Shown here: piece after piece, positions 50,207 to 59,171 of the stretch | Layout: every line of letters starts with the position of its first letter | How positions within the stretch are numbered: the first letter of the stretch is position 1 | Origin: CAZCPB01 sp044223975 | Lineage (GTDB): Bacteria > Planctomycetota > Phycisphaerae > Phycisphaerales > UBA1924 | Direction of reading: 5' to 3' | Length of the DNA: 64,000 nt | Assembly: GCA_044223975.1 (NCBI GenBank) | Contig: JBGALI010000010.1 | Coordinates: 127,872 to 191,871, forward strand | Translations under genes and position numbers: made by a program | Notes under the pieces: model-generated | What the model was told of the DNA's origin: nothing | The model's database searches: none | The model's input: the letters and a program-made list of their open reading frames with translations, nothing else

Positions 50207-51150
50207 GCCAATTCCTTGAGGTCGGGCCGGTCGGCCGCGGTTGCATGGCGGTATGCCCGGACCACGCGTCCACGATGGACCACGAACGCGCCCGGCATCT
50301 GAAAGCCGTCGCCCTCGAGCTTGCCGATCCCGTGCCCCCGCAGGGCGGCGAGGACGCCGGCGACCCAGACACGCGGCCCAAAGAGTTGAAGGAACGAGCC
50401 GCGTCGGAGTTCCAACGCTCGGTAGAGCAGCCGGTCCGGGTCTGCGAGCCAGGCGGCCGAGGTGAGTCCGTACTGCTGACCGAACGATCGCAACCCCTCA
50501 GACGAGGCGGTCATGCCGACCACCGCAAGGCCCACGCCCGCGTTCTCGAGGTCGGCTTGCTGCTTCGAGAGGTCCGAGAGGGTCTGCTTGCAGAATGTGC
50601 AGCCGGAGTGCCGGAGGAGCACGACGAGTGTCTGCCGCTCATCGGTCAACGCGCGAAGCGTTCTGCCCTGGTCGTCGCGGAGCCCATCCAGAGCCGCGTC
50701 GAGCGTGACGTTGCCATCCGGCGGCGACGGCTGCGCCGCCCTCGCCGCTTCCCACAGGATCATCGAGAACGGAATCCACCACACCAGATCGTTGGTCAGG
50801 ATGGTCACTCCCATCGACCAGGGGAGCTGGCCTCGCACTGCCGCGCCGACGAACCCGATGGGTCCAAGGATCTTTCCCAGCAGGCCCACCAGCACGATCG
50901 GCCAGTGGCGCGCGGGGTCTCTCGCGGCGATCATGTACCCCAGCCCGTACGCGCCCACGATCATCCCGATGCACGCCCACAGCTGCGGCCACAGCTCCGT
51001 GGTCGTTGGCGACACGCCCAACATCTTCAGCGTCCAGATCGGCGACAGTACCATCGCCGCTCCCCACACGACGTTGTACCCGCCAGCGGCCTGCAGCCAG
51101 CGACGCATCCACGCCGGGGCCGCAGTTGTGCGCGGTGCATCACCGGTCAT
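50191..51150 (-). CDS. Membrane protein fused to a peroxiredoxin-like (AhpC/TSA) domain
   Basis: A 319-residue protein. Residues 18-135 have four membrane helices ('GYNVVWGAAMVLSPIWTLKM', 'WACIGMIVGAYGLGYMIAA', 'IVLVGLLGKILGPIGFVGAA'). Residues 150-315 are a thioredoxin-fold domain of the AhpC/TSA or PRXL2 kind: 'ERQTLVVLLRHSGCTFCKQT' with a CxxC at Cys184 and Cys187, then 'GVGLAVVGMTASSEGLRSFG' and 'PGAFVVHRGRVVRAYRHATA'. It should be a membrane-tethered thiol reductase or peroxidase. The start at 51150 overlaps the SRPBCC gene by 11 bp. Neighbours suggest lipid or quinone damage control (inference). Confidence 0.82.
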   Translation of the reverse strand: MTGDAPRTTAAPAWMRRWLQAAGGYNVVWGAAMVLSPIWTLKMLGVSPTTTELWPQLWACIGMIVGAYGLGYMIAARDPARHWPIVLVGLLGKILGPIGFVGAAVRGQLPWSMGVTILTNDLVWWIPFSMILWEAARAAQPSPPDGNVTLDAALDGLRDDQGRTLRALTDERQTLVVLLRHSGCTFCKQTLSDLSKQQADLENAGVGLAVVGMTASSEGLRSFGQQYGLTSAAWLADPDRLLYRALELRRGSFLQLFGPRVWVAGVLAALRGHGIGKLEGDGFQMPGAFVVHRGRVVRAYRHATAADRPDLKELACSIN

Positions 51151-51616
51151 GGCCTGCCCCCGCCGGTCGCAGCGCCGCGATCGTCGCGGCATGCCGATAG
51201 TCAAACATCCGCGTCAGCTTCTTCCGCACGTGCCACCCCGCGAGCACCTCGCCGGGCCACCCCAGCGGAACCGAATACTCGATGCGATCCTCGAGCACGC
51301 AGCGCGCGGGTCCAGTCGCCCGCACCGTGTGCCGATGCACCCACGACGCGAACGGCCCGGAGACCTGCTCGTCCGTGAACTCGCCCCCGTGCTCGCCACG
51401 ATCGGTGAAGTCCCGGTGCCGTGCGACCCATCGCACCTTCACAGGGCCCATGTGCAGCACGAGCACCGCCGTCGCTCCATCTCCGAGCGAGGCCGGCGCC
51501 TGCTCGACGGTCACTCGCTCCCACGGAGGGATCAGCGCTTTGAGCGCACCGGGCGACTGATGCCACGCAAAGACGTCGCGTGCGCTTGCTTGGATCTCGG
51601 AACTCTTCACGAACAC
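51140..51616 (-). CDS. SRPBCC family protein
   Basis: A 158-residue protein with the START/SRPBCC pattern of bacterial COG4276: 'FVKSSEIQASARDVFAWHQS', 'PGALKALIPPWERVTVEQAP', 'DEQVSGPFASWVHRHTVRAT' and 'LEDRIEYSVPLGWPGEVLAG'. These bind hydrophobic ligands. It starts at GTG 51616, with no strong ribosome site. First gene of the operon with the peroxiredoxin fusion and the DUF1772-like gene. Confidence 0.85.
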   Translation of the reverse strand: MFVKSSEIQASARDVFAWHQSPGALKALIPPWERVTVEQAPASLGDGATAVLVLHMGPVKVRWVARHRDFTDRGEHGGEFTDEQVSGPFASWVHRHTVRATGPARCVLEDRIEYSVPLGWPGEVLAGWHVRKKLTRMFDYRHAATIAALRPAGAGHDR

Positions 51617-51833
51617 CGCGATGGCGCGACTCCTGAACGTCGGGCGGAGCGCCCTGGCGCGTAGGGTATTCGAGGGGCGCCGTGTTCAGATTCTCTTCTT
51701 TGCGCCAGCCCTTTCCGGGCGATGCCGGCGCTCGGGCGGTCGCGAGGTTCTTCGGTCATCCGGCCTGGCTTCCCGAACGTTGACGAATCCGGACACGACG
51801 CGACGGCGAACCAATTGATTCCAGGAGCCTGGC

Positions 51834-53531
51834 ATGAATTGTTCCGTCGTCGTGGCGTCTGCGTTTGCGCTCTGCTCTTTGGTCGGAGCCCAGCCTGTGA
51901 ACCTTGAATTCGATGCCGGCGTGTCCGGATGGCGTACCGTGCTGGATGGAGTCATGGGGGGGCGGTCGACAGGACGGGTGACCCAGCCCGAAGCGGGCAT
52001 TCTCCGCTTCTCCGGCGAGCTGTCGCTGGAGAATAACGGCGGGTTCTCACAGACCCAGACATCGCTTCCGGTGGGGTCCATGAAGGACGCCATCGGCATC
52101 GAAGCGAGGGTCCGCGGCGACGGCCGGACGTACCACTTTGACGTGCGCTGCTCTGACGTCCGCGTGATGGCCGGCAGTTTTCAGACGAATTTCGACACGG
52201 TGGCGGGCGAGTGGGTGACGATCAGGCTTCCCTTCGAGGGGTTCCGGCTGTACACCTTCGGCCGCCCGGTTCCCAACGCTCCGAAGCTCACCCCGGCCCT
52301 CGTCGAGTCGATCGGCGTGACCCTGGCAGACAAGAAGGCAGGGGCCTTTCAACTCGACATCGATTACGTCCGGGCGATCACCCCTGAGGGGAAGCCGCCC
52401 GCGACCGACTCGCATTTGGGGGCCGTCGCGAAAAGCGCGGACCTGACGACGCTCCTCTCGCTCATCGAAGTCTCCGGGCTTCAGCTACCGGCAGACGGCC
52501 GGGTCACGATCTTCGCTCCGACCAACACGGCCTTTGCGGCGATTCCTGCCGACAAGGTGAAGTTCCTGACGAGCCAGGAGGGGCGAGCGACGCTTCGAGC
52601 GATTCTCAAGCATCACATCCTTCCGACGGCCATCGATTCCGGCTCGCTCCTGCAGCGTCGCGGCGTTGTTGCTCTGTCGGGCCAGAACCTCGCCATCGAC
52701 GGAGAAGGGCTGACCGTCGCGGGAGCATCGATCCTTAAGGCGGATGTCCCGTTCGACGGGGGCGTTGTGTACGTGATCGATCGTGTCATGATGCCCGAAA
52801 CACGCTCCATCGCCGAGATCGTGACTCAGGAGCCAAGGCTGGCCACGCTTCTCAAGGCGGTGACCACGGCGGGCCTTGCAGCACAACTCGGAGGTGGGAA
52901 CGGGGGCCCGTGGACCGTTTTGGCTCCGTCGAACGAAGCGTTCGACGCCCTGGGCGATGAGACCATCAAGAAGTTGATGGCCGATCCCCCACAACTGGCG
53001 AGCGTTCTTAGTGCCCACGTGATCCCGAGCCGCATCCATCGCAGCGACATGATTGCCCAAGGGTCCGCACGCACGCTGCTCGGTCGCGACGCGGTGCAGT
53101 TTGCGCTGGTGGACGGCAAGGTCACGGCGGCCGGAGCCGGGATCATCACCGCCGACATCGAGGCATCCAACGGAGTCATCCACATCATCGACCGCGTGAT
53201 CGTTCCGGGTCCGTCGGGCGCCCGGGATATCTCCGCGGAGGGAGTGAACGCATCGACATCGGGCGTCGCGGAACTTGTGGAACTTGCGATCGCGCGCGGG
53301 GTGCCGATGTTCAACGACGGCAACCCCGAAGCGTGCGCCGCGATCTACGAAGTGACCATCTCCGCCCTTGTCGACCTGGCGCGCGGGATACTTGGAAACG
53401 AGGGCGTTGAACGGCTGAGTCTCGCGCTCGCGAACGGTCAGGCGGAGAAGGACGCCGCGAAAAGGGCGTGGATCTTCCGTCGGGCCATGGATCGGGTGTA
53501 CCAGGATGCGAGCCGCGACACTTCTCGTTGA
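51834..53531 (+). CDS. Exported CIA30-fasciclin protein
   Basis: A 565-residue exported protein. A signal peptide (to about residue 19) is followed by a CIA30-like jelly-roll domain (22-185: 'NLEFDAGVSGWRTVLDGVMG', 'WVTIRLPFEGFRLYTFGRPV') and two fasciclin (FAS1) domains, near 195-325 ('TIFAPTNTAFAAIPADKVKF', 'VYVIDRVMMP') and 330-460 ('TVLAPSNEAFDALGDETIKK', 'IHIIDRVIVPG'). The C-terminus has a short helical domain ('CAAIYEVTISALVDLARGIL'). FAS1 domains mediate adhesion. The combination with CIA30 is found in marine and planctomycete genomes; role unknown. Confidence 0.9.
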   Translation: MNCSVVVASAFALCSLVGAQPVNLEFDAGVSGWRTVLDGVMGGRSTGRVTQPEAGILRFSGELSLENNGGFSQTQTSLPVGSMKDAIGIEARVRGDGRTYHFDVRCSDVRVMAGSFQTNFDTVAGEWVTIRLPFEGFRLYTFGRPVPNAPKLTPALVESIGVTLADKKAGAFQLDIDYVRAITPEGKPPATDSHLGAVAKSADLTTLLSLIEVSGLQLPADGRVTIFAPTNTAFAAIPADKVKFLTSQEGRATLRAILKHHILPTAIDSGSLLQRRGVVALSGQNLAIDGEGLTVAGASILKADVPFDGGVVYVIDRVMMPETRSIAEIVTQEPRLATLLKAVTTAGLAAQLGGGNGGPWTVLAPSNEAFDALGDETIKKLMADPPQLASVLSAHVIPSRIHRSDMIAQGSARTLLGRDAVQFALVDGKVTAAGAGIITADIEASNGVIHIIDRVIVPGPSGARDISAEGVNASTSGVAELVELAIARGVPMFNDGNPEACAAIYEVTISALVDLARGILGNEGVERLSLALANGQAEKDAAKRAWIFRRAMDRVYQDASRDTSR

Positions 53532-53614
53532 TTGATCGAAGGAGCCGGTCGTGGGGGGCGCACCCAGGTCGGTCGAGAAGCAAGCGCTGTCTCACGAGAA
53601 GCAACCGGGCGCTA

Positions 53615-53653
53615 TGAGCGGGCGCGCTGAACGGGCGCGCTAAGCGGGCGTGG
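53615..53653. repeat. Three 13-bp tandem repeats
   Basis: TGAGCGGGCGCGC, TGAACGGGCGCGC and TAAGCGGGCGTGG follow one another without a gap, about 85 bp after the fasciclin gene and 170 bp before the tRNA remnant. Confidence 0.7.
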
Positions 53654-53822
53654 TGAGAGCAGGATCGAGGCTCGGGCCGCCCCGACGGCCTACGAGGCGG
53701 CACCACCACCGGTTGGGTGTCAGCCCCGGCGTGGTCTCAGTCACATGTGGGCGGAGATGTCGGCAGAGTCAAGGCGAGCCGAACCACGCACGGAGCCTGC
53801 AACACGGGATCCTGCTGCGTCC

Positions 53823-53871
53823 CAGAGCCGCTGGTGGGGCTCGAACTCACGACCGGCGCGTTACAAAGAGG
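53823..53871 (-). pseudogene. 3-prime fragment of a tRNA-Thr(TGT) gene, candidate attachment site
   Basis: Read on the minus strand the stretch gives CTCTTTGTAACG (anticodon loop with TGT), GGTCGTGAGTTCGAGC and CCCACCAGCGGCT, the order of the anticodon arm, T arm and acceptor 3-prime strand of tRNA-Thr. The T stem has one mismatch. The 5-prime half (acceptor, D arm) is absent upstream. Such 3-prime fragments are what an element leaves at its far end after integrating into a tRNA gene. The orientation places the element to the right. Confidence 0.65.
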
Positions 53872-54569
53872 GCACGGGCAGAACGTGTCGCGGGGGACAG
53901 CTACTGGGACGGGTGTGATACCAGTCTACTTATAGAGGTTTCGAGGGCAGGGGTCAGGCCGGTGTCACGGCCGCGAAGATGCCAGTACGTGTCCACCTAA
54001 AGCACCCCAAACAGTGGCTGTCTTGTCGGGGCTTTGCAACCGCCAAATCCCGTAAGCATTTGTGAGCACAATCCTTAGACGATGTCGGACCGACTGGCCC
54101 CGGCATGGCCCTCTCCGCCACCCCCGGACATCGCTTCCATGTGTCACTGGTGGCGGTCGAAAAGGCGTTTTCATGCTCTGCGCCGGCAACAGGTCGCGAC
54201 GTACGTGTCGGTCGCCGCTGTCAGTTGGTCAGGATCCAGGCGAACGTTGCCAGGCTACGAGGGAGCTTTGTCCTCAACATCACGTGCGCTAAGCATTCGG
54301 AAGCATCCTTCGAGGGACATCGCCCGATCGGCGCTCCGCGAGCAAACAAATGGCCGGGAGCGCCGACCGGGCTTTAAACGGGGACGGCGGCTCTCACCGC
54401 GCGCCCCCGGTGGGGGTTGGATCGGTCCTCTCAACGGCGAACCTGGTCACGAACCGAGGTGCGGCCTTACGGCTCACGGGAGCGTAAAGCGAGGGCTGTC
54501 CCTGCGGGCCGGTTTCCCGCCACCGACCGAGAGCGAGTGGCGACGTCGCGCTTGGAGCGACTCACCGGT
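53872..54569. other. Intergenic region, no gene recognised
   Basis: About 700 bp to the right of the tRNA remnant with no convincing frame, operator or terminator. Translations are Arg/Pro-rich and have no ribosome sites. Base composition is slightly lower in GC than the surroundings, in keeping with a junction. Confidence 0.5.
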
Positions 54570-56375
54570 TCAGGGGGTTCCCCACGACGGCGCATCACTG
54601 CCGTCGATGTACACGACCTTGGTGGACTTGCAGTCCACCGATCGGGCGAGCCAGTACGGCTTCCCATTGATCCGGGTGCGGCTGGCCTCGATCGTGACCG
54701 TGTCGCCCGGCTTGCACATGTTCTTCTGGCCTTCCACGTACGCCAGCGGCCCGATCAGGACGGTCTCGTCCGTGCCGCCGTCAGAGTCGGAACGGATCTT
54801 GAACGCCCGGGCAGGCGAAGTTCCGTCGTCGAACGTCATTTCGGAGATGTCGATGATCTTGCCCGTCATCGTCTTGGCCGAGTTGCGTTCCAGGGCGCCG
54901 ATGATCGTCCCGCGTGTACCCCACGCCTCGCTCGCCGGGCCGGTCGACACGGACGGGTCCCGATTCGCACCGAACTTCGGAACGGGAACCTTGTAGGCCG
55001 TGTAGACCGCGTCGGAGCGGGATCGGCTGTTCAGCGTGGACAGGTCGGACGGCGTTTCGCCGCCGGCCAGCACCATCTCCTTCGAGGCATCGATCCGTAC
55101 GATCTTGTCCGCCGTTACGGTCGCGACCGTCCACGGGATGAGCCGCTTGGTGTCGTTGATTCCCAGGAAGTTCTGGTCGGGGTCGATCGAGAGGAATGCC
55201 GCCTCGCCGGAGTTGCGGTCCACGATCACCTCGTCCACGGTGCCGCACTTGGCGCCCTGGGACTCGACCTTCATGCCGCGCACGTTGCTGGCCAGCACGT
55301 AGTGCATGTACGACGTGCGGTAGTTCCGCCCGCCGGCTTCCATGGTGCTCGCGCCCCAGGCCGGCTCGCCCTTGTCGTCACGCACGCGGAGATTGCGATC
55401 TCCGATGCGGACGTGGCTGGCCGTGTACAGGTCCCTGTCCCCGCCGACCGGGTAGGTCTCGGCGATCAGCTTGTCGCCGCGCATCGGTGCCGCGGCCCCG
55501 CCGGCGATGTACCACGACGGCCCCACGGACACTCGCTTCGTCGTCCCGTCCGCGGCGGCGACCGTGACGATCAGTTCCTCTTCGGAGAGGTTGTTGCGCA
55601 CTCGCTCAACGCCGGTCACCTCGCCCTCGATGTGGACCTGCTTGCTGGTGTCGTAGCGGCCGGCGTAAAGATTGGACGCGGAGGGAGAGTCCGGCAGCAT
55701 CCGATCGTGCCCGGGGTCGCTCTCCATCGCCACCGGCGTGCTGTCGCGCGAACCCTGGGACTCGTTCCGCGCGTCCTTCGGGTTCTTACCATCCTGCCTT
55801 TCGCGAGCGTTCCGCGCTTCCTGCGTCTCGTTGGTGTCGTGTCCGTTCTTCGAGTCAACACCGTTCTTCGAATCACGCTCGCTCTTAAGATTGGCCCCGT
55901 CCTTCTTGTCGCCGTCCTTCATGTCGCGCCCGTTCTTGATGACCTGGGCGCCATGGCGAGCCTCCATCGTTTCAGACCAGCGCGCCGCGCTGAACTCAGG
56001 GTACATCCTGAGCTGCTCGGGAGATGCGGCCAGCACGAGCCGGTCCTTGGCCGCGTTCCAGGTGAACGCGTTGTAGGGGATGCTCACGGTTCTGTCGCTG
56101 CTGCCCCGAGTCGCGTCGGTCTTGAGGACCAGGTACTCGATCCGGCCCGAGCCGCGATCGAGAATGAGATCGGTAATATCGCCGACATCCTCGCCCGCGG
56201 AGTTCACGACGTCGCGCCCCTCCAACCAGTGACACGAACGAAAGTCCTGCGCGGACATGGCCTTGTCGGACGCCGCCGCCGGAGGCTGGGCGGGGCTTCC
56301 CGCGGCCCAGACCGCTCCCGCGGCCAGACACAGTGAGAGCGCGGTCAAGGGTACGGCTTTGATGCACATCTTCAT
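54570..56375 (-). CDS. Exported PRC-barrel protein (copy 2) with Lys/Asp/Asn-rich insert
   Basis: A 601-residue paralogue of the protein at 39351, with the same signal peptide type ('TALSLCLAAGAVWA'), two PRC-barrels ('DFRSCHWLEGRDVVNSAGED', 'VGDITDLILDRGSGRIEYLV' and 'NVRGMKVESQGAKCGTVDEV', 'IVDRNSGEAAFLSIDPDQNF') and the same C-terminal half. The difference is an insert of about 85 residues (145-230) made of short Lys/Asp/Asn/Glu repeats such as 'DSKNGVDSKNGHD', which should be disordered. It is followed in transcription order by nothing to the left; the sigma gene lies 226 bp upstream. Confidence 0.85.
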   Translation of the reverse strand: MKMCIKAVPLTALSLCLAAGAVWAAGSPAQPPAAASDKAMSAQDFRSCHWLEGRDVVNSAGEDVGDITDLILDRGSGRIEYLVLKTDATRGSSDRTVSIPYNAFTWNAAKDRLVLAASPEQLRMYPEFSAARWSETMEARHGAQVIKNGRDMKDGDKKDGANLKSERDSKNGVDSKNGHDTNETQEARNARERQDGKNPKDARNESQGSRDSTPVAMESDPGHDRMLPDSPSASNLYAGRYDTSKQVHIEGEVTGVERVRNNLSEEELIVTVAAADGTTKRVSVGPSWYIAGGAAAPMRGDKLIAETYPVGGDRDLYTASHVRIGDRNLRVRDDKGEPAWGASTMEAGGRNYRTSYMHYVLASNVRGMKVESQGAKCGTVDEVIVDRNSGEAAFLSIDPDQNFLGINDTKRLIPWTVATVTADKIVRIDASKEMVLAGGETPSDLSTLNSRSRSDAVYTAYKVPVPKFGANRDPSVSTGPASEAWGTRGTIIGALERNSAKTMTGKIIDISEMTFDDGTSPARAFKIRSDSDGGTDETVLIGPLAYVEGQKNMCKPGDTVTIEASRTRINGKPYWLARSVDCKSTKVVYIDGSDAPSWGTP

Positions 56376-56601
56376 GGGGCATTTCCTTTACAGAGGGTTG
56401 GGAACGGGGGCGTGCATTGACTGAACGCGGTCAATACCCATGCACGCAGGTATCGGGGTGATCAATGGCGTGCCGAATGAATGCGGCTACCGCGTAAGGT
56501 TTCTCCATCGTCCGGGTGACGCGCCCGAGTTCGGTTCCTCGGTCGGTCCTTTGTCGGCCACGCGCGGCGCGACAGCGTTCGCGCGCACTCCGATTGCGCC
56601 G

Positions 56602-57192
56602 TCACGCGGCACGGACGCACACGCTTTGCCCGCCCGCGCGGCTGTGCTGCAAGCAGTCGGCACGCAATGCACGCACACCGCGGCACAGGGCGGTCTTGAC
56701 CGTACCGAGCGGAGTGCTGAGGTCTTGGCCGATCTCTCGCAGCGTCTGGCCTCGCAGGTACGCCCGGACCAGCACGGTGCGCTGCATTTCGGGGAGCCCC
56801 TTCATGCGCTCGATCACCATCGCAAACTCGTCCGAGACCTCGAGCGAACGACGCGACGGAGCGACTGGGGAATCGATTGCGCTCGAATCCCGCTCGCCCG
56901 TGCGGTAGACCTGGCGAAGGGTGTCGATGATCCGTCGGCGCGTGATGAGCATGACCCAGGTCACCAGCGATGCACGCTGGGAGTCGTATCTCCCCGCGCT
57001 CTGCCACAACCGCACGAACACGGCTTGCACGACGTCTTCATGGTCGCACCGGTGCGGCAAGGCTCGGCGCACCATCTGATGGACCATTGAAGCAAAGCGG
57101 TCGTAGAGAACCTCCACCGCCGCTTCGTCCCCCACCGCAACCCGACGCATCAGCTGCACATCCTCCGCGGCCCGTTCATTGTTCTCGCGCAT
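56602..57192 (-). CDS. ECF-type RNA polymerase sigma factor (paralogue)
   Basis: A 196-residue sigma factor closely similar to that at 32310. Region 2: 'MVRRALPHRCDHEDVVQAVF', 'LVTWVMLITRRRIIDTLRQV'. Region 4: 'MKGLPEMQRTVLVRAYLRGQ', 'TLREIGQDLSTPLGTVKTAL'. The start at 57192 has AGGAG upstream; an in-frame ATG at 57222 has none. Like its relative it lacks an anti-sigma neighbour. Identity in the region 2.4 and 4.2 helices suggests both may read similar promoters. Confidence 0.9.
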   Translation of the reverse strand: MRENNERAAEDVQLMRRVAVGDEAAVEVLYDRFASMVHQMVRRALPHRCDHEDVVQAVFVRLWQSAGRYDSQRASLVTWVMLITRRRIIDTLRQVYRTGERDSSAIDSPVAPSRRSLEVSDEFAMVIERMKGLPEMQRTVLVRAYLRGQTLREIGQDLSTPLGTVKTALCRGVRALRADCLQHSRAGGQSVCVRAA

Positions 57193-57369
57193 GGGGCAAC
57201 TCCTCATTGACTTGATACACATCGTGAAGCACGGCCGTGGGCGCGCCGTGTCGGCCCGCCATGAACCGGGGTCTCACGGGCCGCGGCGGACATGTACTGT
57301 TCCGACCAGGATGCCTAAGGGGCGCGGTTCACCCCGCTCACGGCCGTCTCTACCGCAAGATCGGCTTGA

Positions 57370-57656
57370 AGCACGCAAGGCCCAGCCCGCAGCCTGAGAT
57401 CACAGAGGACAGACAGGCACGCGGCCAGCGGTCGATTAAGTTGTGTCTCTGGCCTCCACAGCGACTCCGCCGCAAACGACCCGATACCAGCGTGCATAAG
57501 GGGGACTCAGACACCAAGAAAGGCCACTCCCGTCGCCATGTTCGCGGCGTTTGCTTGCGGACGCCGGGCCTTTCCGCGCACCAGGGTGCGGAGAGCGCCG
57601 CCTTCGGCCTCGATGAGGTCGAACACGTGAACCACGAACCGGGAGATGGCCTCCAC
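57370..57656 (-). pseudogene. Broken holin-like gene (paralogue of 31574)
   Basis: Starting at GTG 57656, 2 bp after the DUF883-like stop exactly as at 31574, the frame reads 'VEAISRFVVHVFDLIEAEGG' and matches the intact gene for about 48 codons, then stops at 57507. The second half continues in another frame ('SLWRPETQLNRPLAACLSVL' against 'LLWWLETQFSRPLAAGLTGL'). A frameshift and a stop have destroyed it. Confidence 0.8.
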
Positions 57657-57658
57657 GT

Positions 57659-57985
57659 TCAACTCCTTTGACGGCTGAGAACCAGGCCCAGCAGCAGTCC
57701 CACGCCAGCCGCGATCCCGACGCTGGCGACAGGGTTGCGCGTGATGAGGTCCTTCACGGACGCGGCGGCGTCTGCCGTGGCTTCTTTCGCGTCGTCGTAC
57801 TTGTCCTTTGCCTTATTGACGACGTTCTGCGCTCCCTGACGGAGTTCGGCGGCGCCCGAACGCGCGGCATCCACAGCCCCGTGCGCCAGGGAGCTGACGT
57901 CGGTCTTGACCGTGTCGACGCCTTGACCCAACCGACTCATGTCCTGCTTGAAGCCCGTCCCGTCGAGTGCTGGTGAACTTGCCAT
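57659..57985 (-). CDS. DUF883/YqjD-like membrane-anchored protein (paralogue)
   Basis: A 108-residue paralogue of the protein at 31266: 'GTGFKQDMSRLGQGVDTVKT', 'GAVDAARSGAAELRQGAQNV', an added segment 'KAKDKYDDAKEATADAAASV', then NPVASVGIAAGVGLLLGLVL and SRQRS. One C-terminal membrane helix after a long amphipathic helix. It probably belongs to the same stress response as the gene upstream. Confidence 0.87.
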   Translation of the reverse strand: MASSPALDGTGFKQDMSRLGQGVDTVKTDVSSLAHGAVDAARSGAAELRQGAQNVVNKAKDKYDDAKEATADAAASVKDLITRNPVASVGIAAGVGLLLGLVLSRQRS

Positions 57986-58074
57986 GATCGTGTTTCCTTC
58001 AGGTTGTGTCGGCGGCGAATGCCGCGGACGGTGTGAACGTGTGCCCGAGACGTGTCCTTGACTCGACGCGCGCG

Positions 58075-58674
58075 TCAGTACGTCGCTCGCTCCGACACGG
58101 CTCCTTCCGAGCGAACCGTCGTGTGAATCTCGGGCTTGGTGTTCGGAGTCTTGACGTCGGGCGGGGTGGCTTCTGCACCGGTTGAGATGTCCGTTGCATG
58201 CTCGCTCTCGAACACGCGCTTGACGTTCGCCACGGCGTCAGAGTTGACGGCGTGGACAGAGATCAGGATGTTCCCGTCCTTGACCTTGCCCTCGTACCGC
58301 TTGGCCTCGATCTCGGGGATGCCCATGCCGATCAGGGCGCCCGCGATCCCCCCCACCGCGGCGCCCACCGCGATGCCGCTGAGCGCGGCCATGATGGGGC
58401 CGACCGCGATGAAGGGACCAACGCCGGGGATGGCGAGCAGGCCGATGCCTGCGAGCAAGCCCAGTGTCCCTCCCACCACGCCGCCCGCGCCGGCGCCGAC
58501 GGTCGCGCCCTCGGGAGCCTTGGTGTTCTTCTCGTGGGCGAAGTCGCGGGTGCTGGACTTGTCAGGGAACAGAACCGAGATGTCGTTGTCGGCAACTCCG
58601 GAGGACTTGAGCCGGGTCACGATGTTGCCGGCGATCGTCTGTGACGACGCGATGCAGAATACGGCGGTAGCCAT
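58075..58674 (-). CDS. General-stress-like (YflT-type) protein with glycine zipper
   Basis: A 199-residue protein. The N-terminus ('FCIASSQTIAGNIVTRLKSS', 'GVADNDISVLFPDKSSTRDF') is like the ferredoxin-fold YflT/DUF1269 stress proteins. A Gly/Ala-rich hydrophobic stretch follows ('GATVGAGAGGVVGGTLGLLA', 'AALSGIAVGAAVGGIAGALI'), a glycine zipper that inserts in membranes, and then 'GNILISVHAVNSDAVANVKR', again ferredoxin-like. A polar tail ends the protein. Common near stress loci; role unknown. Confidence 0.82.
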   Translation of the reverse strand: MATAVFCIASSQTIAGNIVTRLKSSGVADNDISVLFPDKSSTRDFAHEKNTKAPEGATVGAGAGGVVGGTLGLLAGIGLLAIPGVGPFIAVGPIMAALSGIAVGAAVGGIAGALIGMGIPEIEAKRYEGKVKDGNILISVHAVNSDAVANVKRVFESEHATDISTGAEATPPDVKTPNTKPEIHTTVRSEGAVSERATY

Positions 58675-58727
58675 GGGTGAACTCCTGAGTGTGGTGAACG
58701 GTGACGATGCTTCGGTGCGAACGCGGG

Positions 58728-59171
58728 TCAGTTGGTCTTGATTTCAAGGAGGTTGTCGACCTTGGTCACGCCGCCGACCGCCTTGGCCTTGGCCTCGATC
58801 GAGTCCTTCTCGGCCTGGCTGTTGACGACGCCGCGGAGCGTGACCAACCCCGACTTGTCGGTGATGATCTTGCAGTTCTGAGCGTTCATGGACATCGCCT
58901 TGTCATCCATGATGGCCCGGCGGATTTCGGCGGTGACCTTGATGTCCACGCTCGACTGAGACTGATCCAGCGGGGTCTTGGTTTCCGCCGCTCCGTCACC
59001 CTTGTTTCTGGCGGTGTTGTCGGGGGCCGGGGCGGGCCTGGCGGCGTCGGTGCGCCCGGTCGCGGTGGTGGCGTTAGAGGTGACGGGCACTCCCTCGGTC
59101 TTCTTTTCGCACGACGTGGCGAACACGAAGCCCAGGGTGGCGATGGACGCGATGCTGCGGATGATGTTCAT
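58728..59171 (-). CDS. BON-domain lipoprotein
   Basis: A 147-residue protein. The N-terminus ends in FATSC, a possible lipobox, followed by a Thr/Ala-rich linker and a BON domain (about 80-145): 'KVTAEIRRAIMDDKAMSMNA', 'CKIITDKSGLVTLRGVVNSQ', 'AEKDSIEAKAKAVGGVTKVD'. BON domains bind phospholipid or peptidoglycan-linked partners in the envelope, as in OsmY. Osmotic or envelope stress role is likely by family. Confidence 0.88.
   Translation of the reverse strand: MNIIRSIASIATLGFVFATSCEKKTEGVPVTSNATTATGRTDAARPAPAPDNTARNKGDGAAETKTPLDQSQSSVDIKVTAEIRRAIMDDKAMSMNAQNCKIITDKSGLVTLRGVVNSQAEKDSIEAKAKAVGGVTKVDNLLEIKTN

Noticed and set aside
53823..53871. Functional tRNA-Thr
   Set aside because: Only the anticodon arm to acceptor 3-prime strand is present; no D arm or acceptor 5-prime strand pairs with it upstream, and the T stem has a mismatch.
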